DNA of 64,000 nt from Lagopus muta (GCF_023343835.1 NC_064439.1:31842008-31906007); one strand, 5' to 3'; numbered from the stretch's first letter, positions 50,961 through 62,487 are shown. Translations and numbers: made by a program. Notes: generated by a model not told the origin, from the letters alone.

Positions 50961-51702
50961 ATTGTTATTGGATATCTGACTAGCTGGAAAGGTACAAAAT
51001 TGAGCAGTCTGCTGTAACTGATGATGTTGCGCACACCATCTCTCATGCCAGCGGCTACATGCACTTGGAAGCAGTTTTCTTCTATGTTTTCAAAGACAAA
51101 TGATGACAAAAGATACAACCTCTATAAATTACCGTAATCAAATCATTCTCTTCAAGAACTCTTGGTTAATCAATTAGTCAGTGTTCACAGTTCTTATGAA
51201 TATCACTTCAAAGCTTCCCATAGTGTTGCTCTCTTCCAACAGCAAATATTTATAGCATTTTATTAAAAATAAATAAATGAAAACAAACTGCACATACAGC
51301 AAATAGAGAACTTCTGCAACCATACGGAGACCATTAATACAAAGCAAACATTTTAGATTTACAAATATCACTGACGTAGCAGTTACTTGAATTTCTTTTT
51401 TTATTAATTGACTCAATTATTACTTACACCAGGGTATTTCAGAGGGCATGATCAGAAATAGGTGGAAAAGACCACTAGATCAAAAGCCGAGCTCCGTACT
51501 AACACATTTTTACGCAGATTCTCCTTCTGTAGCTTGTACTGCAGGACTGTTCTCCAGCCTTCTGGAGAAGCCTTTTGACCTTAACAGGGAAGGCAGCTAC
51601 AGCTCACTGCTGTCTTCCTTCTAACTGAGAAGATTCAGAACAAACCACTTAGAAGATTCCTGGGATTTTTCAAATGGAAGATTTGGAGTTTGGTTGTGTT
51701 GG

Positions 51703-51757
51703 CTTTTTTTATTTTTTATTTTATTTTATTTTCGGGGGGGGGAGGGCGGGAGGGAGG
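51703..51757 (+). repeat. TTTTATTTTATTTT tract followed by G-quadruplex-type G runs
   Basis: T-rich pentamer-like repeats (51703-51732) are followed by G9, A, G3, C, G3, A, G3, A, G2 (51734-51757). Four or more G runs of at least three with single-base loops match the pattern of a stable parallel G-quadruplex on the + strand. No gene context is visible. Confidence 0.75.
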
Positions 51758-52281
51758 TTTTCTCTTCTGCTTATCTCCCCCTTATTGCTTTCTGTGAGTT
51801 GTCTGGAAGAGGGCAAGCTGGGGCACTAAATAGAACGCTTTACTCTTTGGCATAGTGGTATTTTGACAACCAACCCTATTTTCTTTTAAAGATCTTCAAG
51901 ATGAACCTTGTTTCATTAATAAATTATGTCATTATTGGAGAAGTTTAATTGCAGTGATACTTCATGAATTCACAGTAAAAGCATGCTATGTATTAATGGT
52001 TGGCATACTGACTATCAGACACGGGAACTCTCATAAAATGCGGAAAATAGATATACACAGTTGTTAGGAAAATTCCTCCATGTCCACCAGAGGAGCTGAA
52101 GAGAAGGCAAGGAGAGGAGAAGCCCAGTCTTGGGGCTGCCATGCTCTATGATAAGTTACACAAGAAGAAGTTGTTAAGGAGTGCCTCCTTGTTCAAGGAG
52201 ACAAAAGCCTGGGTGCATGTTGGGAGCTGCTGAAAGCCATTTCCACTCCCACAGATGTCCAGAGAAGAAGATAAGGGGATG

Positions 52282-52347
52282 GTGTGAAACTGTGAACAGG
52301 CTGCCCAGGGAAGTGATGGAGTCACTCTCCCTGGAGGTGTTTAAAAA
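52282..52347 (+). mobile_element. CR1 LINE, left part, interrupted by LTR copy C
   Basis: 'gaacaggctgcccagggaag', 'gatggagtcactctccctgg' and 'aggtgtttaaaaa' form a CR1 3' region that stops abruptly at the LTR start. The text resumes in register at 52675 with 'aagaagtgtgcagatgttgc'. The two halves together give one continuous CR1 tail. The CR1 was therefore present before the LTR inserted. Confidence 0.92.
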
Positions 52348-52674
52348 TGTATGGGAACTGCTGAGTCACGGCCTGAACCTCTGATTGATCACCTGAGGCG
52401 AGCCATGAGTCAGCCAGAGGAGCACAGCTGAAGGCAATTCACCTGTGCTGCAGGAAGGGGTGGAGTCAGGCTCCAGCCCTCCTAGACCTATTTAAGAGCT
52501 GGCTACCAGTGGGGAAGGATCTCATGTGGAGATCATCTCTGCTGGTGTTTTGTGAGTGAGCCCGGGATAGAGGTAAGCCTTCTATTTTTTTCTCTTTTTG
52601 TTATCATAGACTGCTTTGTCAAGCTCTCTTGTTTATTGCATAATTGTAGCATCTTAATATTCATGGATTGTACA
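52348..52674 (+). mobile_element. Solo LTR-like element, copy C, nested in a CR1
   Basis: 327 bp, starting TGTATGGG and ending TTGTACA, so it has proper TG...CA ends. The 5-bp target duplication is AAAAA on the left (52343-52347) and AAGAA on the right (52675-52679). The CR1 context shows AAGAA was the original and the left copy has one substitution. It contains TGCTGAGTCAC (52359-52369), a second TGAGTCA (52406-52412), CACCTGAGG, a TATTTAAG box (52489-52496) and a donor-like GAGGTAAGC. The retroviral-type LTR identification rests on ends, length and duplication. No name is assigned and no viral genes are next to it. Confidence 0.82.
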
Positions 52675-52791
52675 AAGAAGTGTGCAGATGTTGCATTGAG
52701 GGATGTGATTTAGTGGGTGTGGTGGGGATGAATTGATGGTTGGACTAGAAACCTTAGTGGTCTTTTCCAACCTCAACAATTCTATGATTTT
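52675..52791 (+). mobile_element. CR1 LINE, right part and 3' end after LTR copy C
   Basis: It resumes with 'gtgtgcagatgttgcattga', 'gggatgtgatttagtggg', 'gatgaattgatggttggact' and 'ggtcttttccaacctcaac', and ends in 'aattctatgatttt' (terminal octamers). It completes the element that begins at 52282 and shows the normal CR1 3' end. Confidence 0.93.
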
Positions 52792-54041
52792 GTCATTCCA
52801 TCTCTGCTCTGATTTCATGCTTCAGGCTCAAACCATGCCTTGAATCCTTCTCAGAGGTCCAAACAGGCAAGTCTTTTTCTATGACTAGTCATTATCCTTC
52901 CACTGGAATGTAGAAGTACCAGCCATGCTGGGAACTACCTGAAGCTTTTGAGATTCAGGTTAGGCCATGATGCTGCACTGCTTCATGGCAACAAGAATCC
53001 CTGCAGGTGAACATAGGACTGGTTACCTCTACTGATAGGCCAGGTCTCTCAGGCCAGACCTCAACTGTTTTAGGGAAAGAGAAATAAATACTGGGAACAA
53101 TAAGTCTTTGTCTGAAAGAAGGAGAGTTCACATGTTAGTATGCAAAGTCTCTTGTGCTTTTCTACCTATATGGAAGACACGGATGACGTCTGCTCAACAG
53201 AAAGAGACATCTTCAGCTTGGAAAGCTAATTTTTTCCCACTCCTTCCCTGGGAAAGAGTCTGCCCCTGTTATAACAGAAAGCTTGGTTGGCTTCAGTTGA
53301 TTCAGTTGTACCAGGAAATCCAACAAGAGTTTTTGAGGAACAACAAAGATTTGTGAACCTTTCCCATAATTGCCTGCAGGACTTAGCCATGCAAACGGAT
53401 TCTCCATCATCACCCATGGACAATGCATAAGAGACAGTCTGGTCTCCTAAACAGATCTGTGCAATAAAACATGGCAGAAGGGAACACAGAGTACAACCCT
53501 GCGATGCAGGAACACATCTTTACTAAGATCTCACTCTTATAATAATTCTTAATACAATCCTATAGAAATTTATCATTTTCATAGATGCTGGTCCATAGAA
53601 TCATACCTTCCTCATGACTTTGCTGGCCCCTTGGAACTAGCTACAAATCGGGGAAGGGTAGGAAGGTTTTTTTCTTTTTTTTTTTTTTTTTCTGGGATTT
53701 ATAAGGTTTTGTTGAGCCACCAGCCTTGCTTATCATCACCTAAAGCTGCCTGTGCCTTGAGGCCAACATTAGCATTTCTGGGGAAAGAATTTCTCATGCT
53801 CTTTCTTTGGTCACAACCAAAGATCTTGGTCTTTGAACACTTTCAATGTGGAGAAATACACACTAAAGTGATTTGTATTGACATTCTCAAAAAGTGCCTC
53901 AAGAGAACATTTGTGGGGCAAATGGCACAAAAAGGTAATGAACAGGTGTGACAACCTACTTTTGTCAGTCCCTATCCACATATACTAACAGAGATGCTGC
54001 AGAATTCTCCAAACCCACATCTTCACTATTGTGCATCATGT
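52792..54041. other. Spacer between LTR copies C and D, no gene recognised
   Basis: It holds a T run at about 53666-53692 and unrecognised frames of up to 106 codons (53631-53951, which includes the T run). There is no primer-binding site next to copy C, no polypurine tract before copy D, and no gag, pol or env-like translation, so this is not the body of a provirus. Confidence 0.55.
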
Positions 54042-54363
54042 TGTATGGGAACTGCTGGGTCATGACCTGAACCTCTGATTGATCACCTGAGGTGAGCCAT
54101 GAGTCAGCCAGAGGAGCACAGCTGAAGGCAATTCACCTGTGCTGCCAGAAGGGGTGTAGCCTGGCTGCACCCCTCCTAGACCCATTTAAGAGCTGGCTAC
54201 CAGTGGGGAAGGATCTTTTCTAGAGATCTGCTCTGCTGGAGTTTTGTAAGTGAGCCTAGGATGAGGTAAGCTTTCTATCTACTCTCTTTTTATCATTATC
54301 TGCTTTGCCAAACTCTCTTGTTTATTTTGTAATTATAACATCTTAATATTCATTGACTTTACA
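54042..54363 (+). mobile_element. Solo LTR-like element, copy D, with perfect 5-bp target duplication
   Basis: 322 bp, starting TGTATGGG and ending TTTACA. It is flanked by exact CATGT at 54037-54041 and 54364-54368. It is very similar to copy A over the first 200 bp. It contains TGAGTCA at 54100-54106, the full TCACCTGAGGTGA inverted motif, a CATTTAAGAG box, TTTTGTAAGTGAG (donor-like) and GAGGTAAGC (second donor-like). Its own target duplication shows it integrated independently of copy C, only 1.4 kb away. Confidence 0.82.
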
Positions 54364-55418
54364 CATGTCAAAAGCTGCTGCTCTCACTCTTCTATCCATT
54401 TTCATGTAGGCAACCTCAGAAGACAGTGCCGTTAGCTTCTTTTCTATTTATTACCTGAGAGCAATCTCCCTCCATCTGTGGGAAACGTTGCTTTCTACCA
54501 AGATAAAGGCAAGGCTGTGCATAAGCATCTAAGTAAACTGCTCCACCAAGAAAATGTGAGCTAAGCTGCCTGTAATAAATACATTTATTGGATAGACAGT
54601 AAAAAGTACTGAAGAGTTTAAAATAAATTCTGAGTTATTTAAACTTAATTTATGACCAGTAAAATAAACCTTCTCTTCTACCATTATTGTTTTTTATCTG
54701 GGCCATCAAATGTCACACCCTACTGATTCTGGATGTAAGGTCACTGGAAACAACATATCAGTGGTGTCAGCAATACAAATCAAGTGAAATTCCCCTAAAA
54801 ATAAAAATGTCAGGAGTAAAATAATAGGCAATAGTTATTTCATGGTATGAAAGACTTGTAATATATCAAGAGTTCACCTTTTCCTATCTTTATCATATAT
54901 CACTTTGAACGTTAAGTGCATCTACATTTCATATATTTTAAATATAGACATTGTATCTAGCTGAAACAATAATATCAAGTAAAAGTACACTGAAATAATC
55001 ACATGGGTTTGGATTGAAATTTTTTTTTAAGTGCCTCCTAATTTATATCAAATGAGGAAGCAATAGCCCTGTGAATAAAACACAGCAACGGAGGTGCACC
55101 AGCTTTCCTAGCTGTTGCTTTCTAAGAACCTCTTTCTTTATTAATAAAATACGGGAATATAAAGTAGATTAGGCCTTTCCCTCTGGGTCACCCTTCATGA
55201 AGACAGGACAGCATAAATCACGTGTTGCAGGAAGCAGCAACAAATACTGCTAGGATGCCACCAAGCAGCATATACTGCGAACTCCTTTGGAGTTCCTGTG
55301 TAGATGAACACATCTGATTCTGTTGAATTGTCTTTAGTACAGACAGGGATTTCCTCGGGCTGTTTGTGACTTATTAAATGTCTTCCAGATAGCAGGTTAC
55401 TAATTTGGCTGGCATCAC

Positions 55419-55458
55419 CATGCTGAATTATAGCTAAATATAGCTAAACATGCTGAAT
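55419..55458 (+). repeat. 40-bp R-D-D-R duplication
   Basis: CATGCTGAAT (55419-55428), TATAGCTAAA (55429-55438), TATAGCTAAA (55439-55448), CATGCTGAAT (55449-55458). A perfect 10-bp tandem pair is enclosed by a perfect 10-bp direct repeat, with no bases left over. The arrangement suggests two nested slippage or template-switch duplications. Confidence 0.85.
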
Positions 55459-56472
55459 GTCACACTGCTGTGTTGTGAGGCTCATGCTAAGAATACCCAT
55501 GGCCATATCATTTGCCTGATAGTGTGTGTCACTCCCATTGCACCAGGGAAGGAGAAGGAAGGTGCAGGATGTGCTCAGGCTGTCACAGAACAGCTGCAGA
55601 GTTTCAGCTCCCTGTTGCATTAGTCCTCCAAGGACAAGATACAGTGTTGCCATGCCAGTTCTATCTTTGAGATGGCCTTTCATACAGATTTCATAGCTAT
55701 CTTTTTTTCTCCTGTGTACATTTCAGTGGTGTCTGTACAGGTGTAAGCACTGCTCACACATTACTGTGTGAGTAATGCTAAGAGGAGGGCTGAGATGACA
55801 TCCAGGATGGGAGGGAAAGGGGACAAGGAAGTCAGGCAGTCAGGCCCAGTAAACTTTGATGGTAACTTCCAACTAAACTTTTCTATTCTATTCTGTTACA
55901 GAGTTGCTCTTGTTCCATACATCAGCATAGAAACATGTTGGTGTTGACATTGAAGGTTCCCAATCCTATAACACTGCTTGTTGGTGGTAAAGCATTGGGT
56001 GAAGACTCAGATAAGTGGAAGTTGGCAGATAAAAGGTCAGTCCTACCAGCCATCTCCTGTGTGTGGTCTTTTGCAGGGCTGATACATTATGGCATCATGT
56101 GGAGTACCAGCTGAAAGGCACATCACCTGGAAGCACCAGGAGAGGGAGATGCAGCTAGGAAGGCAGCAGAGACACCAGAAGGCACAGGTGACAGATCATT
56201 TCTCTTTCAAAAGAAGCCTATGCAACAGATCCTGTAATGTTTCTTAGGGAGTGCAGAAGCACTTTGGCAGTATGGGGATTGCCATTCTGACCATGTCTTG
56301 TGGCAGCTATCACCACAGACACGTGACTCCTGGGTGGCAGCTCTCCTGTTCCCTCCAGCAGCTTTTTGTTTGTATTGGTTCAGCATTTCTCTCAGTCAGA
56401 AGGACCTGGGTCTTGTGACAGAAACTCATTTTAGCTTGGACCTGTGAGGTGTATTCCTCAAAGCACGCCTTA

Positions 56473-56473
<1 letters not shown>

Positions 56474-56513
<40 letters not shown>
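56474..56513. repeat. A40 homopolymer
   Basis: Forty uninterrupted A residues. The flanks ('cgccttac' and 'cctggaaatg') share no obvious duplication, so a retroposed poly(A) tail is not supported. The length is probably unreliable in the assembly and variable in the population. Confidence 0.85.
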
Positions 56514-56517
<4 letters not shown>

Positions 56518-59059
56518 GAAATGCATTTTCCTGTTTTATTATTTACACTTTGAAAGAATCAAGATACTAACTTTGATGAACTGTGTGTATGGCCCTTTTC
56601 ATTCCTTGTAATATTGCCAAAACATTGTCCTAGGCATGGAAAAGATGAAGTATTTCAGATGAGCACAGTTTTATCATGTCACACATTCTACTGTTCCTTG
56701 GGATGATGGACTTCTCTGTTTCTGATTCCAATTCTCTCTCTCCTGCATTAACCTGCTGTGATCTCATCAGGAAAGCTGATCCACAAAGCTAAGGTTAGAG
56801 AGAATGTTACTTAACCTAATAACTGGCCTGACAAGTTTTTAAATGTCTTTTAATATTTTCTCCTCGGTTGTATTCTCATTCACACTGTGCTGAGTAGCAG
56901 TAGGCACGGACACAGCCATGAAGTCTGTGCTTTCCTTCCCTGTGGTATACAAACATATTTAAACTCCAGAGCAATCTGTGAAGCAGTTTGATTTACTGTG
57001 CCTGACCTGCGAGCACACCCTTTCTTTGTGCTTTTATCTATGAGGCATTTGAAAATCTATTTATGGCACAGAAGTAAGGTTACCCATGCTGCAGGAAGCA
57101 ATCCTGGATTTATCAGCAAGGGGTTCAAGAACGCAGACAGACAGACAAGATCCATGGGGCTGCACAAATATACATCAGCCTTGACCCACCGAAACCATCG
57201 CTGGGCTCATTGTGTGATGCAAACCCAGCGCCTCTTTCCTGGGTAAACTGAGATGCCTGAAGTGACTCCACTTGGTAACTCTGTCAGCAATCTGATCACA
57301 GTGATTAATGGTCATTCTGGTCAACACAGGATTTAATTCAGGGTCATGGAAAAAAATAAAAATAAAAGGTCACCTTCCCAACCAGCCTCTATTTATCCAT
57401 GGATTTTTGTTATGAAAGGAATTTATCTGATGGGGTTTCCATAATCAAGATGTTAATTATTTATACATTTGATAGAAAATGAGTTCATACGCAGATTAAG
57501 ACTGAGCCCAAATTGCTGACATGGGGCACAGAGATGTAGCCTGATGATGAGCATCATCTAGATCGACAGGCTGAGCCCAGGGAAACGTGTGGGTTTAAGT
57601 ACATACTGAGCCTGGTGTTACACACAGCCAGATCAACTTACAGTAAACGTAAATTGAAGTCCAAAAATAAATCTTGTCTCAAAGAAAATATTAGCTTTTG
57701 TGGCACATTTATTGGCACGTCTGTCTGCAGGAAGGCAGCCTGCTGTCATTCATTTTCTGATTCAAAGTGGCAGAAATTTGAAACGAATAATGATACAGCA
57801 GTTTTATTCAGTCTCTGGAAGTTTGAGGGGAACATTGTCAGCCTTTAGGCACTGAATTTCAGTCAGAAGTAATTTCCAATATTGCTTCATCCTATTACTT
57901 GTAAATTCAATACAATTAGAGGCATATTCAGTTCATTACCAAGTTGAGTTCTTGCAGTTTTTTCAGCCTGTTGCATTTTCAAAACACTTTATTAAAAACT
58001 TGTGCAGCTGTCACATGTTTTAAAGGAAAATAATTTCTCACAACAAATCATTTATTAAGATAATGCAGCCACACTATGCAGAAAAACAACAACATAACCT
58101 CAACAGAAGTAGATGGAGAGTTAGAAACAACCCCTGCTTGGGGGCACGCATATTGAACTTACAGCTGAAATATCTCTTAGCTGTATTTTCATTCAGGGAG
58201 AGATAGGACACCTGAGCAAAACGTGAAAATTATTTCACTACATCACTGCTGTTTTGTTCTTCCTGCTACTTCACCGGCCAGTTGTCAGAAATTGGGTAGC
58301 CATGAGCAAACGTTTCCATTCCTTATGATTTGGAAGGGAGCCATAAGGATCGAGCCCAACTTCTTCAGTGATGGGCTACAGCAGCGCCCAGTCTGGCCCT
58401 GCTCAGTGCAACATCCGTAGATGCTGAGGGCAGTTTTTCCATGGGTTAGTGATAAAAGCAACGCTACATTAGCTGCAGGATCCAATTCTGCCCATAAGCA
58501 GCATTAGGGGAATCTCACAGCCAGGCACCAGGGAGGGTCTCTGGAGCTGACAGTCTCACAAACAGTTTTATCTGTACTAAATGACTTTATAGTTATTACT
58601 TATTCATTTCCTTCTTCTCACAGGCGTCATCCTTTAGAAGAAGTACCCACCTACCTATCTATGCACGTGAGTTTTTTGCCCTTTTTGTTGTTTGTGTGTT
58701 TTGTCCTTTCCTCCCTTTTTTCCTCTTCCCCTTCTTTGTTTCACTGTGGCTGTTGTCACATCTTAAATTTTCCTCCGCTGCATTTTTTTCAATTCTTGTT
58801 TCATTTTTTCCTCCCACTCCTGGCTTCAGTCCTGTCCCTATTTCTTCTCATTAAAACATCAAAGTTGAAACAGAGACAGACAGACAGACCGAACCACCAC
58901 GGGGCTTTTAACTGCTATCTCTGAAAGGCCTGTGGGAAGCTGAGCCCTAAGAGCTAACAATTAGGGCCACTGACAGATCGAGGAAAACAACACTAAATCA
59001 GTTCTATGTCTTTCAAAGTACTCTACAGCCACAAGGGTCAGAAACTCCATGGATTAACT

Positions 59060-59063
<4 letters not shown>

Positions 59064-59090
<27 letters not shown>
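59064..59090. repeat. A27 homopolymer
   Basis: Twenty-seven A residues between 'aactgttt' and 'gttctttaaaa'. No retroposed gene copy is recognisable upstream. Confidence 0.85.
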
Positions 59091-59091
<1 letters not shown>

Positions 59092-60351
59092 TTCTTTAAA
59101 ATGAGAGTATGTTGTTTAGAGCACATAAATGTGTAGGCAGGCTGAGCCCACACCAGTGTTACCATTCTGCTGAGACAGGAATGGCAAAATCCTACAATGA
59201 CAGCACAAAGCCTGAAGTGGCCCAGGGTTTGCCAATACCCACAGCACAGAGGTCTGAGGCTTCTGTCACCCTCGGCGCATCTCAGCCTGCAAGTCCATCA
59301 ATCCAGGACATGGTACCAACACAGACATCCCTGAGAGGGCTGAAAGGCTGACAGGACAGTGCTGGCGGCATCTCTGTAAGAGTAGTTACTCCTTGGGTCT
59401 TTCAGAAGCCACAACAGACAGATAAATCAATCACAGTCTAACCATGTCTGGCAGTGGACACATTTGTACCTCATGGGTGGAAGTGAATTGTCTTCTTGTT
59501 TAGTAATTCAGTTGTTTAGTCCCAAGATCAGTTTGCCAGTTTGAATCAGAGCAGATTTCTGTAACTCAGCACTGAATGTCAGAGCCTGAGTGAAACAAAT
59601 GCTTCAGTCTTCTTTGAACTTCTGAGTATTCTGACCTTCAGAACTCGTACCATGAATTTTTCAATTAACTAGCTCATAATTAAATCAACTGATTAAATAA
59701 AGAAGTTTTAGTTGATAAAGTACTGTTCTGCATTCAGATTGCACAGGAATTTTAATTATATGTAGATTGTCCCTAGGAACAGCTCAAAAATGGGCTCCTT
59801 CCTCCTGCATAGCTCCACAGGTCCCTCCTGCCCCACAGCCTCTTTGCTGCTACCACAGCCCACCCAAATGGGGCACGGCAGTCCCCATGACAAGGATTTG
59901 GGAAACTTTGTCCCTGCCCTTGGCTCTGCTGGGAACATGCCCACCAAAAGGAAACTATGACACCACCTCCACTATGGGGCACTCCAAGATGGGCTGGTGT
60001 ATGTTAAGTTGTTCAACTCACATCCCCATGTTCAAATGGAGCTCAATCTGTCTTGTCCTGCAGACTCAGTGCCCAGCACAAAGGCGCACTCAAGCAACCG
60101 CTCTGGAGAGAGGCAGGGAGGGATTGCCACTGGGTATTTTTGTGTGGACAGCACTTGTGAGAAAAGCTGAAAGAAAACTTGAGACAAAGGAAAAAATGGG
60201 TATTGCTCAAACAAGTACTGGGAGATGTGACATTAGCAAAAGTAGATTTCTGACTGAATGCTGCTTCAAGCAAGTAGGCAGCTGAAAAAGATGCCCTCTC
60301 CTGTTATTTGATTCAGCTTTTCAGCAAGAGTTTCTGGTTTCTGTGTAAGGT

Positions 60352-60378
60352 GATATTGCAATATCTGCAATATTGCAG
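60352..60378. promoter_or_regulatory. Two abutting 14-bp perfect palindromes with C/EBP-like cores
   Basis: GATATTGCAATATC (60352-60365) and CTGCAATATTGCAG (60365-60378) are each exactly self-complementary and share one base. Both contain ATTGCA/TGCAAT half sites; ATTGCAAT resembles the bZIP C/EBP recognition sequence. No adjacent gene is known, so a binding role is inference. Confidence 0.45.
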
Positions 60379-61815
60379 AACCCGTGAATTTGTCCCTCTG
60401 ACAGAAGCAACTGCTGGAGCTCTCAGTCTCGGTTCACCATTGGTCCCAAACACATGGGGACATCGGTTTAGATTCTAACACGTGACTACTGAAGGCATAT
60501 AAAGATATGAAGCCCAGAGTGGTTTGGTCATCAGCTTAAGCAGAAAGAGCTTTCTGTTGTATATGAACAACACCTGGCTTTGGATCACTGCTGGATTGCA
60601 TCAGGAAAAGCTGTTTGCTGTAGAAGTTTATCCTTTCCTTCCCTTAAAGGTGACCGCCATGATAAATACAACCACAGAAAACTATTTCTTGGAGAAACAA
60701 AGCACTTGGGGTTTTTCTAAAAACTCTCCAGCCACTTCCTCAACACAAATCTTTCTTCCAAATGTAGGACCTGATACACAACACGAAGCCATACCTCCTG
60801 CTCCAAGTCTAAATTTAGACTCGTCAGAACTGAAACTATTCAAGAGGAAAAAAAATGAATAACAATGGTCTTTATTTAATTTGACAATCCCACTTCAAGC
60901 ACTTCCCTTGCAAAATTCTTTTGTGTTCTTCTAAGTAGGACAGTTTCTTTCTTTTGTATAATTCAAGTGTGGCATTAAGTGGGAGCTACCCTTTTAAAAA
61001 CACACACAGCACAAGTAGAAAGATATGACAAGTCTGAAACAACTGAACTGCTTAATGCTGCAAACAGAGAGGAGGAAAGAAGGGAAGGAAAAAAAGTCAC
61101 AGGAAAAAAATAAAAGTTGCACAGCATATTGCTGATCTTTCTTGGGCTAGGATACATCTAATATTTATCATGCTGCCAATATTTTGACACTATCATTTAA
61201 ATATCTCACTACTGAAACAACTGAAAAGAGATAATGTCATACTAATAAGCATAATAACAACATAAGATGCCACAAATCAGTTCCCTTGTGTGTATTCCTT
61301 TTGTCAGCATTTTGTCTGTGTTTTGTTTCACTTTGTGGAAGCGCGGGAATGGGAGCAGGATCAGCTGCTGCTCCGACCTGAAGGCATAATCACATGTTTG
61401 GGAGACAACAACTAACTGTGGTGGTGCAACCAGCAGATGGTACAATCAGAGGAAGGAAAACAGTCTTAGAAACAAGCAAATGTGTTTAATAACAGAGAGG
61501 AACCCAACTCCAAAATATAATTCATACTCTGTAATGGCACTAAGTGGAACGTTTTTAAAACATTTCCAAGATGTATTGCTTGATTTTTAATTCCTGAACT
61601 GTGCATATAGCACATTTAGTTTGATTTAGTGTCTAAAATAAACTTTTAATACTTTTTTATTCCTGCTAGCGCTGACACAATTAACACAGCAAAGGAGGAA
61701 CATCTAGGATTCCACCTTCTTACCCAGCCCACCCTTTAACAGAACTCTGACATGCAATTCTGGCTGTGCAGTTCAGCTTTGCCCCGAGTTCTACATTAGC
61801 AGCCTAACTGGTAGA

Positions 61816-62027
61816 TGTTAGGGAAAATATCTTCTCAGAAAGAGTGGTGATGCAGTGGAACAGGCTGCCCAGAAAGGTGGTGGGGTCACCATCCCCGGAA
61901 GTGTTAAAAAAAGCATGTATATATGTCACTGAGGGACATGGTCAGGGGGCACGGTGGGGATGGATCGAGGCTGGACTCAGTGTTTTTTTTTCCTATCTTA
62001 ATGATTCTGTGATTCTATGATTCTATG
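61816..62027 (+). mobile_element. CR1 LINE, 3' end
   Basis: The sequence shows 'ttctcagaaagagtggtgat', 'ggaacaggctgcccagaaag', 'gtggtggggtcaccatcccc', 'gagggacatggtcaggggg', then a T run and three terminal octamers ATTCTGTG, ATTCTATG, ATTCTATG. This is a clean, 5'-truncated CR1 tail of about 210 bp. The T run before the octamers replaces part of the usual 'cttttccaacctt' segment. Confidence 0.94.
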
Positions 62028-62446
62028 TCTTTCGGTAGCAAGAGAAGGGCTAGAGTTTTGCCCTATGCTAGAAGGAAGAGAACGCAAACACAATATTCCA
62101 AAACACAGGCAGCTAGATAGTGTGATAATGAGCTTTAGGTGGATCTCAGAAGTATATGTATACTTAATGTAAGTATATGTTGGAGACAAAAGGTGAGTGA
62201 GACTCTCTAGATTATTTACAACCCAGAGATGACTGATCATTAGATGATGATGCCTAGGGAAGGTGTGACCATAGAAGAAGAAACAGATAAAAGAATCAGC
62301 TAATAAGCAAAAAGAAGCACAGATTTGCTTCACTGGGAAGAGGAAGGAGTATGAAAACACAAAAGATGAGAAGGATGTTCAGACTCAGCAGAAGAGAGAA
62401 GGAAGTAGCAAAGAAAGAGTAAGAATGACCCATAGGGGGTTGCATG

Positions 62447-62487
<41 letters not shown>
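62447..62487. repeat. A41 homopolymer
   Basis: Forty-one A residues, the longest homopolymer in the window, about 80 bp before LTR copy E. No target duplication or gene-like sequence upstream supports a processed pseudogene. Confidence 0.85.

Larger units (their letters stand above)
42316..52281. other. Non-coding stretch, no gene recognised
   Basis: About 10 kb without a supportable gene. The longest frame (153 codons at 46349-46810) is not recognisable. It contains an 11-bp tandem repeat (43095-43152), an AAT-rich patch near 43316-43345, a 15-bp tandem repeat (47011-47058), a candidate non-coding exon (49366-49620), a (TG)n run near 50936-50960 and a G-quadruplex-type tract (51734-51757). 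The blocks at 50500-50730 and 51220-51420 are A+T-rich and single-copy-looking. Confidence 0.5.

Noticed and set aside
52181-52384. Forward frame joining LPREVMESLSLEVFK to LTR sequence
   Set aside because: A chance fusion of CR1 and LTR copy C created by the nested insertion.
55840-55900. TTCTATTCTATTCTG run resembling CR1 terminal octamers
   Set aside because: The upstream text does not follow the CR1 3' end clearly, so it may be simple repeat.
58325-58380. 'gatttggaagggagcc' resembling reverse CR1
   Set aside because: The match is short and the octamers are missing. Possible decayed remnant, not callable.
59767-60285. 172-codon open frame, the longest in the window
   Set aside because: No recognisable domain, overlapping frames on both strands, no splice or promoter support, and a length compatible with chance.
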